From: Aphrophora alni
Lineage: Eukaryota; Arthropoda; Insecta; Hemiptera; Aphrophoridae
Direction of reading: 5' to 3'
Length of the DNA stretch: 64,000 nucleotides
Assembly (NCBI GenBank): GCA_963513935.1
Contig: OY740765.1
Coordinates: 114,643,362 to 114,707,361, forward strand
The position numbers and the translations under genes are program-made. Numbering within the stretch: the first letter of the stretch is position 1; each line of letters starts with the position of its first letter. The notes below the pieces were generated by a model. That model had not been told where the DNA came from. It saw nothing but the letters and a program-made list of their open reading frames with translations, and did no database searches. Of the stretch, positions 13,206 through 26,510 are shown piece by piece.

Positions 13206-13847
13206 TATACGGGGTGAGTCAGACCACCCGTGCAGTACTTATAGCTGTCTTACAAACTTACTTTAACACTTTTTCATTCTCATTTCCCCCTAATTTGGCT
13301 CCACTGAATCCAATGAAATTAATTTCAATTTTGAAAAATGCCCCAAAAGGGCCCTTTTTGGGGGGTAGGGGTGCTTTTTGAGGAATTTTCAAATGTAAAC
13401 ATGGGTTGTGTGATACATCATTTTAAAGGTTTAATTACCTTGAACATTTTGGCGCAATCAAAAGTTAATTATCTTTAACCGTATGTACAGGGTGTACCAA
13501 AACGTATTGAAATTGGACTTTAAAATAAAATACCGTGTTATCCTAACTACAATACGGAACAGCACCAGATTTTTGTCCAAGCTTATTATTGAGCTATTCT
13601 TTAAGAAAACGTGTGGTACGGGCATTTTTCACTGGATTTTGAATATTTTTAAAATGCTCAAAATTGAAGAATTTAAAAAAGCCTAAAACTCAAAATTCTT
13701 AAATAGCAACTTATAGCAAATGTTATATCAAAAGGTCTTTTAAAAACAAACATTTTTTTGTATTTTATTTTTTTATCTATCTCTTACTGTTAAAAAATGG
13801 CAGCCAAAAAACTTAATTATGCCAGTTTACAAAATTTAACAAATTAC
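13206..13847 (+). repeat. Dispersed repeat, copy A (inverted relative to 19621-20304)
   Basis: Begins TATACGGGGTGAGTCAGACC and contains CCCCAAAAGGGCCC, ACATGGGTTGTGTGATACAT, ACAGGGTGTACCAAAACGT and GCCTAAAACTCAAAATTCTT. Each has a close match, in the same order, in the reverse complement of 19621-20304. The open frame at 13483-13686 lies inside the repeat, is not protected from indels between copies, and is not a gene. The CAGGGTG starts resemble transposon termini but I cannot assign a superfamily. Confidence 0.85.
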
Positions 13848-15936
<2,089 letters not shown>

Positions 15937-16555
15937 GTGACCTTATGTTTCTTTGAAACAACTTACAAAATATGAAGCGATTTTAAAATATTGAATTAAA
16001 TTAAAATAAAGAGCATATATTTAACAACAAAATAAAATAAGATTTGTTCATCAAATAAACATATTAAATTCAATTTGAAGTATTCCTCCTCTCTTCCCTT
16101 AAGGAAGTGGATCATGGAACTTTTCTTGTCTACGCGATAACAAGTCAACAAGACAATAGACACTTATTCACAATAATACAACTTTCTTCATGTCAGTAGT
16201 GTTTCTTTAAAAAAAGTAAGGTATTTTTCAAGGTTGTTTTGTTCATTTTGTAGCAAATTTCCAATAATTCTCAATCGATAATTTTACTCTTCGACAATAT
16301 TTTTAATTGTTTGCTGTTATATATTTTTATTTATATCATAATTCAATACAAAAATACTCCATAAACGCAAAGAGAAACATTCATATTTAAAATCCGAATA
16401 AACACAAAAATTAATGAAATAGTTATTTTCAAATGAACCCAATCTTGATCTAGTTCCTGAAAGTCGTAACAGCAGTAATTTTAGTGCATCTTCACAGTAG
16501 TAGTACAATCACATATCCTGAATAGAATGAGAACCAGTGACCAAAATGGTACATG
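15937..16555. other. AT-rich non-coding DNA
   Basis: No gene recognised. Confidence 0.4.
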
Positions 16556-17337
16556 ATCGAAAAATAATAAAGTTGGAGGTAGAGCTATTTTTAAATCTGA
16601 AAATATGTTTAGATCCAGGATGGGAATCGTGGCGCTCCTTGGAATAAAAAATATTATTAAGTTTGGAAGTAGAGCTATTATTAAATCTGATAATATGTTT
16701 AGAATCAAGATGGGAATCAGCCCTCCTTGCAATAAAATAATAATAATAATAAAGTTAGGAAGTAGAACTATTTTTAAATCTGAGAATATGTTTAGAAAAA
16801 GGACAGGAATCATGGCCCTCCTTGAAATAAAAAAATAAAGTTTGGAGGTAGAGGTATTTTTTAATCTAACAATATGTTTAGAAACATGATGGGAATCATA
16901 GCCCTCCTTGCAATAAAAAAGTAATAACAATATTGTTTGGAGATGAACCATTTTTAATTCTGAGAATATGTTTAGAATCAGACCGGGAGTCGTAGCTCTC
17001 CTTGCAATAAATAAATAAATAAAGTTTAGAGGTAGAGCTATTTTTAAATCTGAGAATATGTTTAGAACCAGGACGGGAATCGTGGCCCTCCTTAAAATAA
17101 AATAAAAATAATAAGTTTAGAGGTAAAGCTATTTCTAAATCTAAGAATATTTTAGAACCAAGAGGGGAATTGTGGCCCTCCTTGCAATAAAAAAATAATA
17201 AAGTTTGGAGGTAGAGCTATTTTTTAATCTAACAATATGTTTAGAACCAGGACAGGAATTGTGTCTCTCGTTGCAATACAAAAAAATAATAAAGTTTTGA
17301 GGTAAGGATATTTTTAAATCTGAGAGTACTTTTAGAA
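16556..17337 (+). repeat. Minisatellite, unit about 89 bp, nearly nine units
   Basis: The unit is an A-rich block (AAAATAATAAAGTTTGGAGG) followed by TAGAGCTATTTTTAAATCTG, AGAATATGTTTAGAACCAGG and ACGGGAATCGTGGCCCTCC. Units start near 16560, 16646, 16733, 16827, 16912, 17008, 17097, 17188 and 17277 (last one partial), with lengths 85-96. Most length change is in the A-rich block. Open frames across the array on both strands (16481-16951 minus, 16605-16838 plus, 17141-17497 minus) are translations of the repeat. The last unit runs directly into a Penelope endonuclease remnant. Confidence 0.9.
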
Positions 17338-17380
17338 GAAACATAACAGCTGAAATTAAGACAAAATGACACCTCTTCAA

Positions 17381-17580
17381 AATGTTGTGTATAAAATTCC
17401 CTGTGCATGTGGACATAATTACTAAGGACAAACATATAGGGCCATTAATAAGCGTATTTGAGAACACAAGAAAAATGTAATACCAGAAGAAACTCAAATT
17501 TCTAAATTATGTGAGCATAATATTAACTGACCATGTTGTAGATTGGGATAATGTGGGAATTGTTTATAAGGAACTAGTTT
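17381..17580 (+). pseudogene. Penelope-like element GIY-YIG endonuclease remnant
   Basis: The frame from 17381 reads NVVYKIPCACGHNY, a stop, then GQTYRAINKRI, a stop, then EHKKNVIPEETQISKLCEH. A one-base shift near 17529 restores DHVVDWDNVGIVYKE. This follows the GIY-YIG endonuclease layout of Penelope retroelements: V-Y-x-I-P-C, paired cysteines, Y-I-G-Q-T, R-x-x-x-R-x-x-E-H. The isoleucine codon of YIGQT is now part of a stop and a second stop replaces the residue before E-H. No reverse transcriptase is visible upstream because the minisatellite occupies that position. Confidence 0.7.
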
Positions 17581-19620
17581 GGAGTTGTTTAATAAGAATC
17601 TGTTTTGATGATAGTTGACAAAATTCCCATCTCAAACCAAGAAATTGAATAAAAGATGAAATTAAAAATGTATCAGTTGTTTTGGTTAACCTAGTTAAAG
17701 TGATTGATAACAGTTCTGTGCTGATGGGCTAGAAAAGGGCAATGTAAGTAATATATGTAAAGAACCTCCAGCAGTGGATTAAAATGCTTTAGTTCAAATC
17801 AGACGCTTTGCGCAAAACTAACGGCCTCATAAGATTTTTGGCCATACATGATTATGGAAGTGAAGACTTTCTATAGTTCACGAAATGCTGTATATTACCC
17901 ACAGTATTTATGGAATTTATCAGAAGTTTTAAAAAAATTCTTCATTATAATTTTTGTTTTGGAAAGAAGTTTTTACATTTATAGATAAATAAATAATCAT
18001 AAATGAAAACCAAATATTCAAAACACGATAGTGCTTAAATAATATTGAATCAATATGTTATACCTCAATGTTTTGTCATGCTATAAAAATCAGCTGATGA
18101 TTTATTAGTTAGATAGCAACTGATAAATAACTCGACAGTTTACATAGTTTGTTTGTGTTTTGTGAGTTTATTTTTTTAATCCATTTATTGTTTTTTGAGC
18201 ATTTTGAAATGAGTAGAGAGGTTGATGAACATTTAAGTAAATTTGAAAATAAATAAGAGCATTCCAAACAGTTTGACGATGACACTGGTGGAGACTCATA
18301 TTATGATCCAATTAGACCTATAACTTCTAAAAGTTTTCCAATTTGAGGTAATTTTGAAGCAAACATTAGGCATTAATACCTCCGAGAATGACATTTTGTT
18401 TTCCTTATCAGACAATAATAAAACACACAGAAATAAATTTAAACATTTTTAAATAACTTTATATTTTGTTTTTATCTATAAAATGAATCCTAATATGTGC
18501 AAATGATATGACAAATATATTTAGTCTATACTACATGATGATTCGAACACTCCATTTTTTAATATGTTTTTCAACCTGTTAAATGTCACAATACCCACAC
18601 CTGAGACCAACTATTTTTCCAAATTGTTAATATTCAATTACTCATATTTTACATGATTGGAGTTTACATCGATTGTACTATTAGTGTATCCAGTAAAAAT
18701 GAGCATGAACAAATTCATTTAGGACACATGTGTTATACTTGGAATGTGTCTTACTTACAATTGTACCGATATATTTAAATTTACTTACAGAAGATTCTTG
18801 AACTCCATATCCACACATGATATTCACCAATCCACTCTGTAACATACATCAATCTTGATAAAAATCAATATGTTATATAAAACACAGCCCTTATTTAAGG
18901 GTATTTAGTCTATTTAGATAGTTATGTACATTTTTAGAACAGCTCATATTTTTGTACCAAAATATTTGATAGTTTTCTTACTTGTTCCACACAAACCACC
19001 AAAAATTGCTAATCTAAAACCCAGCAAGGCAGTACAGTGTAGAAGCGGTGACCTAAACATGAATTAGGCTACACTTAATGGTCAAATTGACTACCTATTT
19101 AAATATAGCCCAATTTCTCAAGAGTTGACATTTTCTAATATAAACATTCTCAAAAGTTGTTAAAATTATATAATTTCCATCCCTAGAACCAAAAATAAAC
19201 TTATAATCACACTATGGAATATTACTAAGCCTCATGTAATAATAATAATATACATTTATTTACAAAAAAAAACAACACAACATTTGTGTAAAAACCAAAA
19301 TAAACAAAAGAACCCTTAAAGCCTAAATTTTTGTTTGTTTCTTTTCTTTTTCTTTAAACATAAAATAAATTCATAAGGCCTATGACATGACCTTAGTCGT
19401 CTGCCAGAGTAATGTACATAAAAAATTCAGAAAAATTAGCAAAACAAATTATCTTCTTAACACTAGAAACATTAATTAATTAGTACAAAAAATTATATTT
19501 TCATGAGTAAGGGATTTCTTTAAACTTTTGCAGGAAGGTAACCAAATTCATTATTTGAAAATGTAAAAATAATATTAAACTTAAATTTTAAAAAGTTAAA
19601 ATAAAGTACATTTTGCTTTA
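17581..19620. other. AT-rich non-coding DNA
   Basis: The first 150 bases may be the eroded tail of the Penelope-like element. Apart from the possible piggyBac-like remnant at 18209-18345 I recognise nothing. Confidence 0.35.
18209..18345 (+). pseudogene. Possible piggyBac-like transposase N-terminal remnant
   Basis: An ATG preceded by ATTTTGAA starts MSREVDEHLSKFENK, a stop, then EHSKQFDDDTGGDSYYDPIR. The order acidic segment, Y-D-P-x-R-P, then Lys-x-Phe resembles the frame at 27475-27729 (DEDPTYDPNRPQRKCF), whose ATG is also preceded by a TTTCAAA-type context. The match is short and broken by a stop, so I treat it as a weak paralogue of that remnant. Confidence 0.35.
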
Positions 19621-19745
19621 TTTGTTAAATTTCGTAAACTGGCATAATAATTAAGATTTTCAGCTGCCATTTTAAAACAGTAAGAGATAAAAAAAAGATC
19701 AAATACAAAAAATGTTCATTTTGAAAAGACCTTTTATTTGATATA

Positions 19746-19798
<53 letters not shown>

Positions 19799-20304
19799 TC
19801 GCTATTTAAGAATTTTGAGTTTTAGGCTTTTTTGTATTCTTCAAGTTTCAGCATTTTTAAAATTTACAAAATCCAGTGAAAAATGTCCCTACCACATGTT
19901 TCCTTAAAGAATAGCTCAATAATAAGCTTGGATAAAAATCTGATGCTGTTCCGTATTGTAGGTAGGGTAACACGGTATTTTATTTTAAAGTCTTATTTCA
20001 AAATGTTTTGGTACACCCTGTACATACAGTTAAAGATAATTAACTTTTGTTTGCACCAAAATGTTCAGGGTAGTTAGACCTTTAAATTGATGTATCACAC
20101 AACCCATGTTTACATTTAAAAATTCCTCAAAAATCACCCCTCTACCCCCCAAATTGGGCCCTTTTGGGGCATTTTTAAAAATTGAAAATAATTTTATTGG
20201 ATTTTGTGAGGCTAAATTAGGGGGAAATGAGAAAGAAAAAGTGTTGAAGTAAGTTAATAAGACAGCTATAAATACTACACGAGTGGTCTGCCTCACCCTG
20301 TATA
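19621..20304 (-). repeat. Dispersed repeat, copy B (inverted partner of 13206-13847)
   Basis: Read on the minus strand it begins TATACAGGGTGAGGCAGACC and follows copy A base for base with perhaps 10-15% difference. It has gained an AT microsatellite at 19751-19796 that copy A lacks. The frame 20030-20320 (minus) is part of this repeat, not a gene. Its start lies within 10 bp of the mini-mariner at 20312. Confidence 0.85.
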
Positions 20305-20311
20305 TACACAA

Positions 20312-20702
20312 GGCTATCATAAAAGAATGGCGGGGTTTTGAACATGATTTAAATAAAACAGATTTACTTACAGGTGATGTTCTTTATTTACATCTGAAAC
20401 AGTTTTTTTCACATAACTAATAAATTTCGATATATGCGCCATTAGTCGCTCGGCAAATGTCCAATTGATAATCATGATCTGCCCAAATGATAGTTAACAT
20501 GTCTTTGTTAACAGTTTTCATTGCTTCATTAATACATAAGTGATTTAGCTCATGAATTTTTTTCTCAATAAACAAGGTTACACCAGTTGTTAAACAAACT
20601 TTTGGGTTATAGGCTATCAGCGATACCAATACAACGCCACAAAATTTCTCTAGTACCTTCGTATGAATTAATGAAACCTCACCATTCTTTTATGATAAGC
20701 CT
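20312..20702 (-). mobile_element. Internally deleted Tc1/mariner-type element
   Basis: The left end reads GGCTATCATAAAAGAATGGC and the right end, reverse complemented, reads GGCTTATCATAAAAGAATGG. About 28 terminal bases are inverted copies with a few mismatches. TA dinucleotides lie 2-4 bases outside both ends, consistent with a TA target duplication. The 390-bp interior keeps only the last part of a transposase (20417-20629). The element is therefore non-autonomous, made by internal deletion of a larger mariner-like element. Confidence 0.7.
20417..20629 (-). pseudogene. Mariner-type transposase C-terminal fragment
   Basis: The last 50 residues include INEAMKTVNKDMLTIIWADH followed by DYQLDICRATNGAYIEIY. 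This matches the C-terminal pattern I-x-x-A-I-x-x-V-x-x-D-M-L-x-x-x-W-x-x-x-D-Y-R-L-D-I-C-R-V-T-N-G-A-H-I-E common in insect mariner-group transposases. All catalytic residues are missing. The N-terminal 20 residues of the frame are probably not transposase. The terminal inverted repeats on both sides support the call. Confidence 0.65.
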
Positions 20703-22273
20703 GTATTTATATTTTATTACACATACAGTATTTCTTTACAACTAAGATCTAAAACTTTTGTACATCTTGAAACACAAATTTTTTAATTACTTTTATGGTA
20801 TATATGCATTTTTATGACTTTTAGCCAATACATGACATAACTATTTAGTATTGGATAAATTATCTATTTTTGAAATTAAGTTTACATAATGCCCTAAAAT
20901 GGAATGCCCCTATTGTGTTACATGTATGGCGTTCTAAAACATATTTTGAGTTTGAAACCTAAAAATAACATTTATATGCATTGTATTATTTTCCTTTTAA
21001 AAAAAAAAAATAAGTAAATAAAAAACACATCTGATTTAAAATATTAGTTTGCATTAAAATGTAAAAAGGAAATAACCAATTAGTGTCTTTGTTAAAAAGA
21101 TTGATAAAAACCAGTATAAACCCAAAGTTGGAACAGGAAACAAACAAAGTTTACTCCTGTCATAAGATGAATTCATCCAAGAACACATCAATTGCTATGA
21201 TAATATGTAAAAATACTTATGCAATACATAAGTACATAAAAATATTTTTTAAACTGGGGGAAAGATATTAAAATATTAACAAAAAATAGGAGGAGGGGAG
21301 AGAGAGAGAATTACAATTACTATTACCACACCCATGACATTTCTTTTTTCTCTCCCTTTACTAAGTTACATACTACTATCTCTTCTTCCAGGAGCATGTT
21401 ATCTCTTTACTTTATTACAACTGATAAAAAAAAATGCCATAATAGAATTAAAACACTGACTAGAATAGTAGTCTTGACAATCAAGATTAGAATTAGTTTG
21501 GTGGCAATTTAGAAAAAAATTTATGGCATTACACAACTAGCAACCATTAATTTCAAACTTATAATGTTATTACTATGCTCATAAATTATTCATTAAAACC
21601 ATTAGAAATAGATGATAACAACACTTAGCATGCCTTTTCATTGTAATGAGCTATACTTGTGCAAACTTCAATAACCAAATTAAAGAAAACACAATTTTCA
21701 ACAATTTATTTTCCCTGTTACTGTGAACAATTATTTTATAGCAAACGATTAAACATTAATAATACTACAAACAACCAATAAAATCAGCAATAAACAATTA
21801 CATTACCAGAAGAAAAATAGGAAAACACACTGTGCAAATTTAAAAGTTAAGTATATGAATCGAGCGAGAGCATCCATATATTGCAGCTGCAGCCGGTCCA
21901 AGAAAACAAGGTAACCACAAACCATATGTGCCTGCAAAACTCCATCGAGTAATAGGATCTCAAGACACCAAGAGTTGTCAAAGACTCCTTTTAAAGTTAA
22001 TATAGTTAATTACCTTAGAGGTTGTCCTCAGTCCGTATTATAGGTTCATTCATTAAAGATGACTTAGTCAATGAAATGTTGTCTTGTATTTGTATTCCAC
22101 AAATACTGTATATTGTAAAATATTCTGTCTTAATTAATTTGGTGACTTGGTATCTCATAAATAAAAGTAGATATATCAAAGAAAATTAACTTTAAACTCT
22201 ATCATAAAGGTGTTTCTAGTGTAATGTTGGTGATAACAGAAAAGTACCAAAGTTGTTGTAATATTATACATAC
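20703..22273. other. Tetraspanin intron (or 3' part of gene), no exon recognised
   Basis: Immediately downstream (minus strand) of the third visible tetraspanin exon. I searched the minus strand for the next exon and found none. A short GC-richer island at about 21870-21965 is open in two minus-strand frames but matches nothing I know. Confidence 0.4.
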
Positions 22274-22405
22274 AGAAATATCAGTAGCATTGATGCAACA
22301 CGAGAAAGGAACTCCGCACTTCTCTACACTTGGAGAACTGCAGTTGAAGTATTCATTCTTTGACCAATCCATATAGCCTTCTGAACTTAAACCACAGCAA
22401 CGAAA
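22274..22405 (-). CDS. Tetraspanin (TspanC8 subgroup), internal exon: cysteine-rich large extracellular loop
   Basis: This 132-bp exon encodes 44 residues starting [20 protein letters not shown] and ending [10 protein letters not shown]. It has an AG acceptor at 22406-22407 (TTTTGTTTCAG context) and a GTATGT donor from 22273 down, and is phase 0 at both ends. The CCG motif, the later Cys in FNCSSP, the [10 protein letters not shown] block and six cysteines in this exon alone are the signature of TspanC8 tetraspanins; the remaining two of eight would lie in the next exon. NCS and NAT are potential N-glycosylation sites. TspanC8 proteins are membrane partners that control exit from the ER, surface level and substrate choice of the ADAM10 protease (Notch signalling). 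The exon follows the one at 39017-39190 in frame (AQQE/FRCCG). The next exon was not found. Confidence 0.92.
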
Positions 22406-23541
22406 CTGAAACAAAACAAATTATTATTTATATAAAAATACTTTTATATGAACATGACTTGCGTATTGAAAAACAACAACAGATTTTGAGCTTTTAGACA
22501 TTCTAAGAAAGTGTCAGCTATAATCGTGTAATGTACCAGCACTGCAGATATGACAAGGAGTTCCGTGTCCATGGAAGACTAAGAAGATGCCGAGATATAA
22601 TACTGATAGTCAGATTTAGGGATATTTAAAAACCAGCATCTCCAATACTTTCCCGCCTTTACAAATTTATAAAGAATAATTATTATAAATAAAATGGCCA
22701 TTGAAATAAGCAAATTGTATTTAATGTTTTGAAATATATAGGTAACAAGGAAATAAAACAAAATATTATTTGAATTTTTGTTATCATAAAATTGCTCAAA
22801 TGTTCAAAATTTCTAATTGGGTTTATCAAAAACATTTTGATGCTATATTCATGACTTTCCAGCATTTTGTTTGTTTAGAGTATATGTAAGTTAAATTGTA
22901 TATGTGTACTTCTCTGCACTACAGGTTAAACATTAGGCCACTTATCGCAGTCAATCCTTTAAAACACTTGTCTTTCCGAAAAGCAGCATAAGTTTTTGAT
23001 AGGAATCCATTATTACTAATCTAAATACATTATTGACTTATCAATCAGCCATCAGGCTGTGATAAAATATGTAATTTCTTAAAATCGGCTCTACCAATTT
23101 CATTCGAATTTTTATGAAATATGAAATTAATAAACAAAATTAATTACATAATCTCAAATAAAAATATATTAGGGTTCAGGAATAAATGACAAAAAACAAA
23201 ACTGTCATTATTAAAAGCTAGATGTGTAGGCTTTGCCGTAAAACAAATGTACTTTGTTTTTTTAACTACATACATACATAAATCGTAATTATAAGAACAA
23301 TTAGGTTAATAATTAAACTACAAATACAGTATGCAAATACAACTAAGTTTATTTTACATTTCATATAATGTATGTACACATACTGTAAAACATATTTCAC
23401 TTAGATTTCAAAAGTCACGAATGTCTTTTTGTTTTCTTGACTTTTGGCGTTTAGTATAAAATTTATTTCTAATGATATGGAAATCAATAATTTATGAAGC
23501 ACTGTAGCTAGTACTAGCCTCAGCAAAAGAGATAAACTTAT
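22406..23541. other. Tetraspanin intron, unique AT-rich part
   Basis: Intron between the exons ending at 39017 and starting at 22405. No other gene recognised in this part. Confidence 0.5.
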
Positions 23542-25003
23542 TTAGTGATTCTGCAGCTTCTGCCCAGCTGCTTCAAGATTTTGAGTAGGCTGAGGGTTTA
23601 CTACACTGTTGATAATGTCCTCATCGGTTAGTTCTTGTTCAACAGGCTCATTCTCGTCGGTTAGAAGCCACTCCTCTACCTCATCTTCAGGCAGGTTTTT
23701 CAAGGGATTATCAGCACTTCTAACGACATCCAAAACTTTGGTCAGAGCGTCTTGATGGTTTTCTTCCTCATCAGTCTGTAGAGTTAGGTCAGATGCAGGG
23801 TTTGCAGCTGGCCAAAGTTTTCTCCAGCATTTTTGGAGTGTTGTATTTTTTACCTGGTTCCAAGACAGTGCAATAGCATAGACGGCATCTTTTACTGTAA
23901 ACTTTTTTTTGAAAATCAGTCACGTCACAGTCGGCATTTAACAGGCCTTGAATAAAAGACCTTCTATAAAAGCATTTAAAATTTTGAATAACCCCTTGGT
24001 CCATGGGTTGAATCAAAGATGTTACGTTAGGTGGGAGCAGAGTGGCAACAATATTTCCAGAAACTAACTCATCTACTGGCGGGTGGGCTTTGCAATTGTC
24101 CAAAAGAAGGATGGCTTTAGTATCTTCTGGTAGACATAGGATTTTGAAGGATTCCTTGACCTGAGGCACAAAGTGGTGAAAAAACCAGTCTTTAAAGAGG
24201 GCGGCAGTCATCCACGCATTTGATTGAGCATCGTATTGGACAGGCAAGTGTGTAACATTCTTAAAAGCCCTGGGTTGTTTAGATTTACCTATCACAAAAG
24301 GGGTCACTCGGTGGTTTCCAGACGCATTAGCACATAGCAAAACGGTTAATCTGTCTTTGTTTTTTTTAAAACCCTTGGCTGCTTTTTCTCCTCCCCCAGC
24401 TAGTGTAGATGTTGGTAAACATCGCCACAATAGCCCTGTTTCATCAGCATTGTAAATCTGTTCAGGTGTTAAATCATTATCAGCCACGATTTTCTCAAAC
24501 TCGTCTTTGTATTTTTCTGCAGAGTTTTGGTTTGCTGAAAGTGTTTCTCCAGTTACATCAAGTCTTCGAATTCTATGCCGAAACAAAGTTTCTGAGCCAA
24601 CCATCAGAATAATTACATTCACTTTCAGCAACTCCTAAATCTTGGCCGAATTTCTTTGCCTTTTCAACAATCATTGGCCCTGTTACCGGCTTTCCTTCAG
24701 AACGTACTGTACTAAACCATTTGAACAATACACTATCTAGCTGTTCCAGTTTTGGTTTTTTTAATGTTTGTCTAGAAGCCAATTTTTCAGTTGTTACCTA
24801 TTGAGAAGCAAACTTATTAGTTCATCTTTTTGTTTTTTAATGTCATAAATAGTTGATGAGCCAATATTAAACTCATTCATTAAAACATTTCTATTCTCAC
24901 CTTTTTCTAGCCGTTTGATGATTTCTAGTTTCTGATTGAGAGTCAGTGTTACGTGTTTTCGTTTCTGTCCTTTTGAACTCGAAGGCTTAGGTTTTGAAAA
25001 CAT
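23542..25003 (-). pseudogene. Tigger/pogo-type transposase, full length but frameshifted
   Basis: Starting from [20 protein letters not shown] at 25003, the product has a pipsqueak-type helix-turn-helix ([14 protein letters not shown] ... [11 protein letters not shown]). After a frameshift near 24790 comes a CENP-B-type DNA-binding segment (24573-24782, SDGWLRNF). After a second shift near 24600 comes the DDE domain (to about 23900) with [18 protein letters not shown] and LIQPMDQG; the last two Asp are separated by 32 residues, as in Tigger/pogo. A third shift in an A-run near 23905 leads to [20 protein letters not shown] and the acidic tail ending at 23542. About 490 codons in all, the usual length. 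The three catalytic aspartates survive; the three frameshifts make it non-functional. Confidence 0.9.
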
Positions 25004-25430
25004 GATCACTGTACAGTTAGAACGAAACTCACTTTGTTTATAAACAGTTTCAAAAGTTACGTACGTCACTACAGATGTACTGTATTACAGTAGAGAGTAC
25101 TGAGACACAGTTTACTGCGATGTGAAGGACACAAAACAACAATGCACAAAAAAATGGCGAAGACGCTTCGTGATTGATTAACTGTGCTGCACTGCACCTG
25201 TATTTGTTGTGACAGCTGAGATTAGCCGGCCGCTAATTGTTTCCGAACAATACCGAGCGCTTCCGGATGATTCCGAACTACCCCGAAAACTTCCGAATAG
25301 CTCTCGAGCGTTTTTATTTGCTTTAAAGACACACTTTTGGAGAAAACCAAAATTTTTACAATTTTCCGGAGCGATGCCGGACTATCGGGCATTCCGGACT
25401 GTTGGATGCCGGACTAATGGACTTCTACTG
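23542..25430 (-). mobile_element. Tigger/pogo DNA transposon (one end recognised)
   Basis: The right end is clear: on the minus strand it starts CAGTAGAAGTCCATTAGTCC, then GGCATCCAACAGTCCGG, followed outside by TA at 25431-25432. A GC-richer promoter region of about 400 bp precedes the transposase start, with several spaced CCGGA and TTCCGA words, probably transposase-binding sites. I could not find the matching left end below 23542, so that side may be truncated or diverged. The element lies in the 16.6-kb tetraspanin intron. Confidence 0.8.
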
Positions 25431-25537
25431 TATATAAATATTTTTCCATAAACGGCATCCATAGCTGTTCATTTTCACTGACCACTACTGAACTAAAATT
25501 TTTGGTGACGAATAGTTTATATTTACTGTAGTTATAG

Positions 25538-26510
25538 CAACGGTTCCCAACCTGGGGTATGCATACCCCTTGGGGGTAGACGACATTGTTACTTTGTTAT
25601 GCCATGCCTGGCTGCCATATTGGCCTTGTTGGAAGAATAAATGAAATAGCAACCCATGTAGCATAGTCATTGCTGCATCCACAGGAAAAAAATGCAGTCT
25701 TTGAATGACGTTCTGAATGATGTAGTGAAAGTAGTAAATTTTGTTAAAGCCAATGCAACAAACTCCAGACTGTTTAAAGTACTTTGTGAGGACATGGATG
25801 GTGTGTACTCTATACTGATTTTGCACACTGAAGTCAGGTAGCTGTCTCGCGGAAAGGTACTCACACGATTATTTGAGCTCAAACATGAACTACGTCATTT
25901 TTGAAGAATATTCCTTTCATCTGGCTTCAAGGTTGCACAACAGTGACTGGCTTCAAAAGCTTGCTTACTTGGCAGACATTTTTTCACAGATAAATAAACT
26001 AAACCTAGGGTTACAGAACAGCTCAATAACAGTATTTCAAGTATCAAACAAAATTGAGTCCATGTTGAAAAAAATTTACTTTTGGAAAAGCAGCATTGAA
26101 AATAATCAGGCTCAAGTTTTTGAAACATTCCACAGCTTCTTGAATGACAATAACCTGCCCCTATCTGCTGAGGTTAAACATAATATACTGTTACATTTGA
26201 CAAACGACTCTTTCAGGAAGTATTTCCCTAAACGTGGATACGGAGAAAACTGGATTGCAAATCCTTTTAGTGAAGACAACTTAGAGACCACTATGCTTAC
26301 CATTCAAGAAAAGGTGAAACTTATTGATCTTTTGACAGATTCTTCCTTGAAGTTGGTTTTCAAGACAAAAAGCCTTGGAATTCCTGGGCAAGCATCAGTG
26401 ATGAGTTTAGAAAACCACTTCAAATTTTAGTACCATTTACTAATACTGAACTAGTGGAGAAAGCTTTCTCATCTTATGCTTTTATTAAAAAAACAAATAT
26501 AGGAACAAGC
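25538..26510 (+). mobile_element. Truncated hAT (ZBED5/SCAND3-like) element
   Basis: The left end CAACGGTTCCCAACCTGGGG resembles hAT ends of the CAGTGGTTCTCAACCT type, and GGGGTATGCATACCCCTTGG just inside contains a palindrome. Only the C-terminal half of a transposase follows, so most of the element between end and coding part is deleted. No right terminal repeat is recognised. Confidence 0.6.
25692..26508 (+). pseudogene. hAT transposase C-terminal half (ZBED5/SCAND3/FAM200-like)
   Basis: From the ATG at 25692 the frame gives MQSLNDVLNDVVKVVNFVKA, then SRLFKVLCEDMDGVYSIL, HTEVR, a stop in place of Trp, and LSRGKVLTRLFELKHEL. It continues in 25873-26430 with WLQKLAYLADIFSQINKLNL, FQVSNKIESMLKKIYFWKSS and FRKYFPKRGYGENWIANPFS. 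This is the order found in hAT transposases related to vertebrate ZBED5 and SCAND3. After a frameshift near 26425 comes an eroded dimerisation tail (LQILVPFTNTELVEKAFSSY). The catalytic first half and BED finger are absent. One nonsense codon and one or two frameshifts make it dead. Confidence 0.8.

Noticed and set aside
16481..16951. 156-codon minus-strand frame with repeated hydrophobic segments
   Set aside because: It is the translation of the 89-bp minisatellite; the apparent protein repeat follows the DNA repeat and unit lengths are not multiples of three.
20030..20320. 96-codon minus-strand frame
   Set aside because: Lies across dispersed repeat copy B; the matching copy A does not keep the frame, so it is not a gene.
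22579..22865. Overlapping hydrophobic minus-strand frames that could be membrane segments of the tetraspanin
   Set aside because: They lack the conserved helix residues, have no matching splice sites, and lie before the CCG exon where no membrane helix is expected.
25209..25451. 80-codon plus-strand frame
   Set aside because: Covers the Tigger terminal and promoter region with its CCGGA words; it is on the strand opposite the transposase and has no motif.
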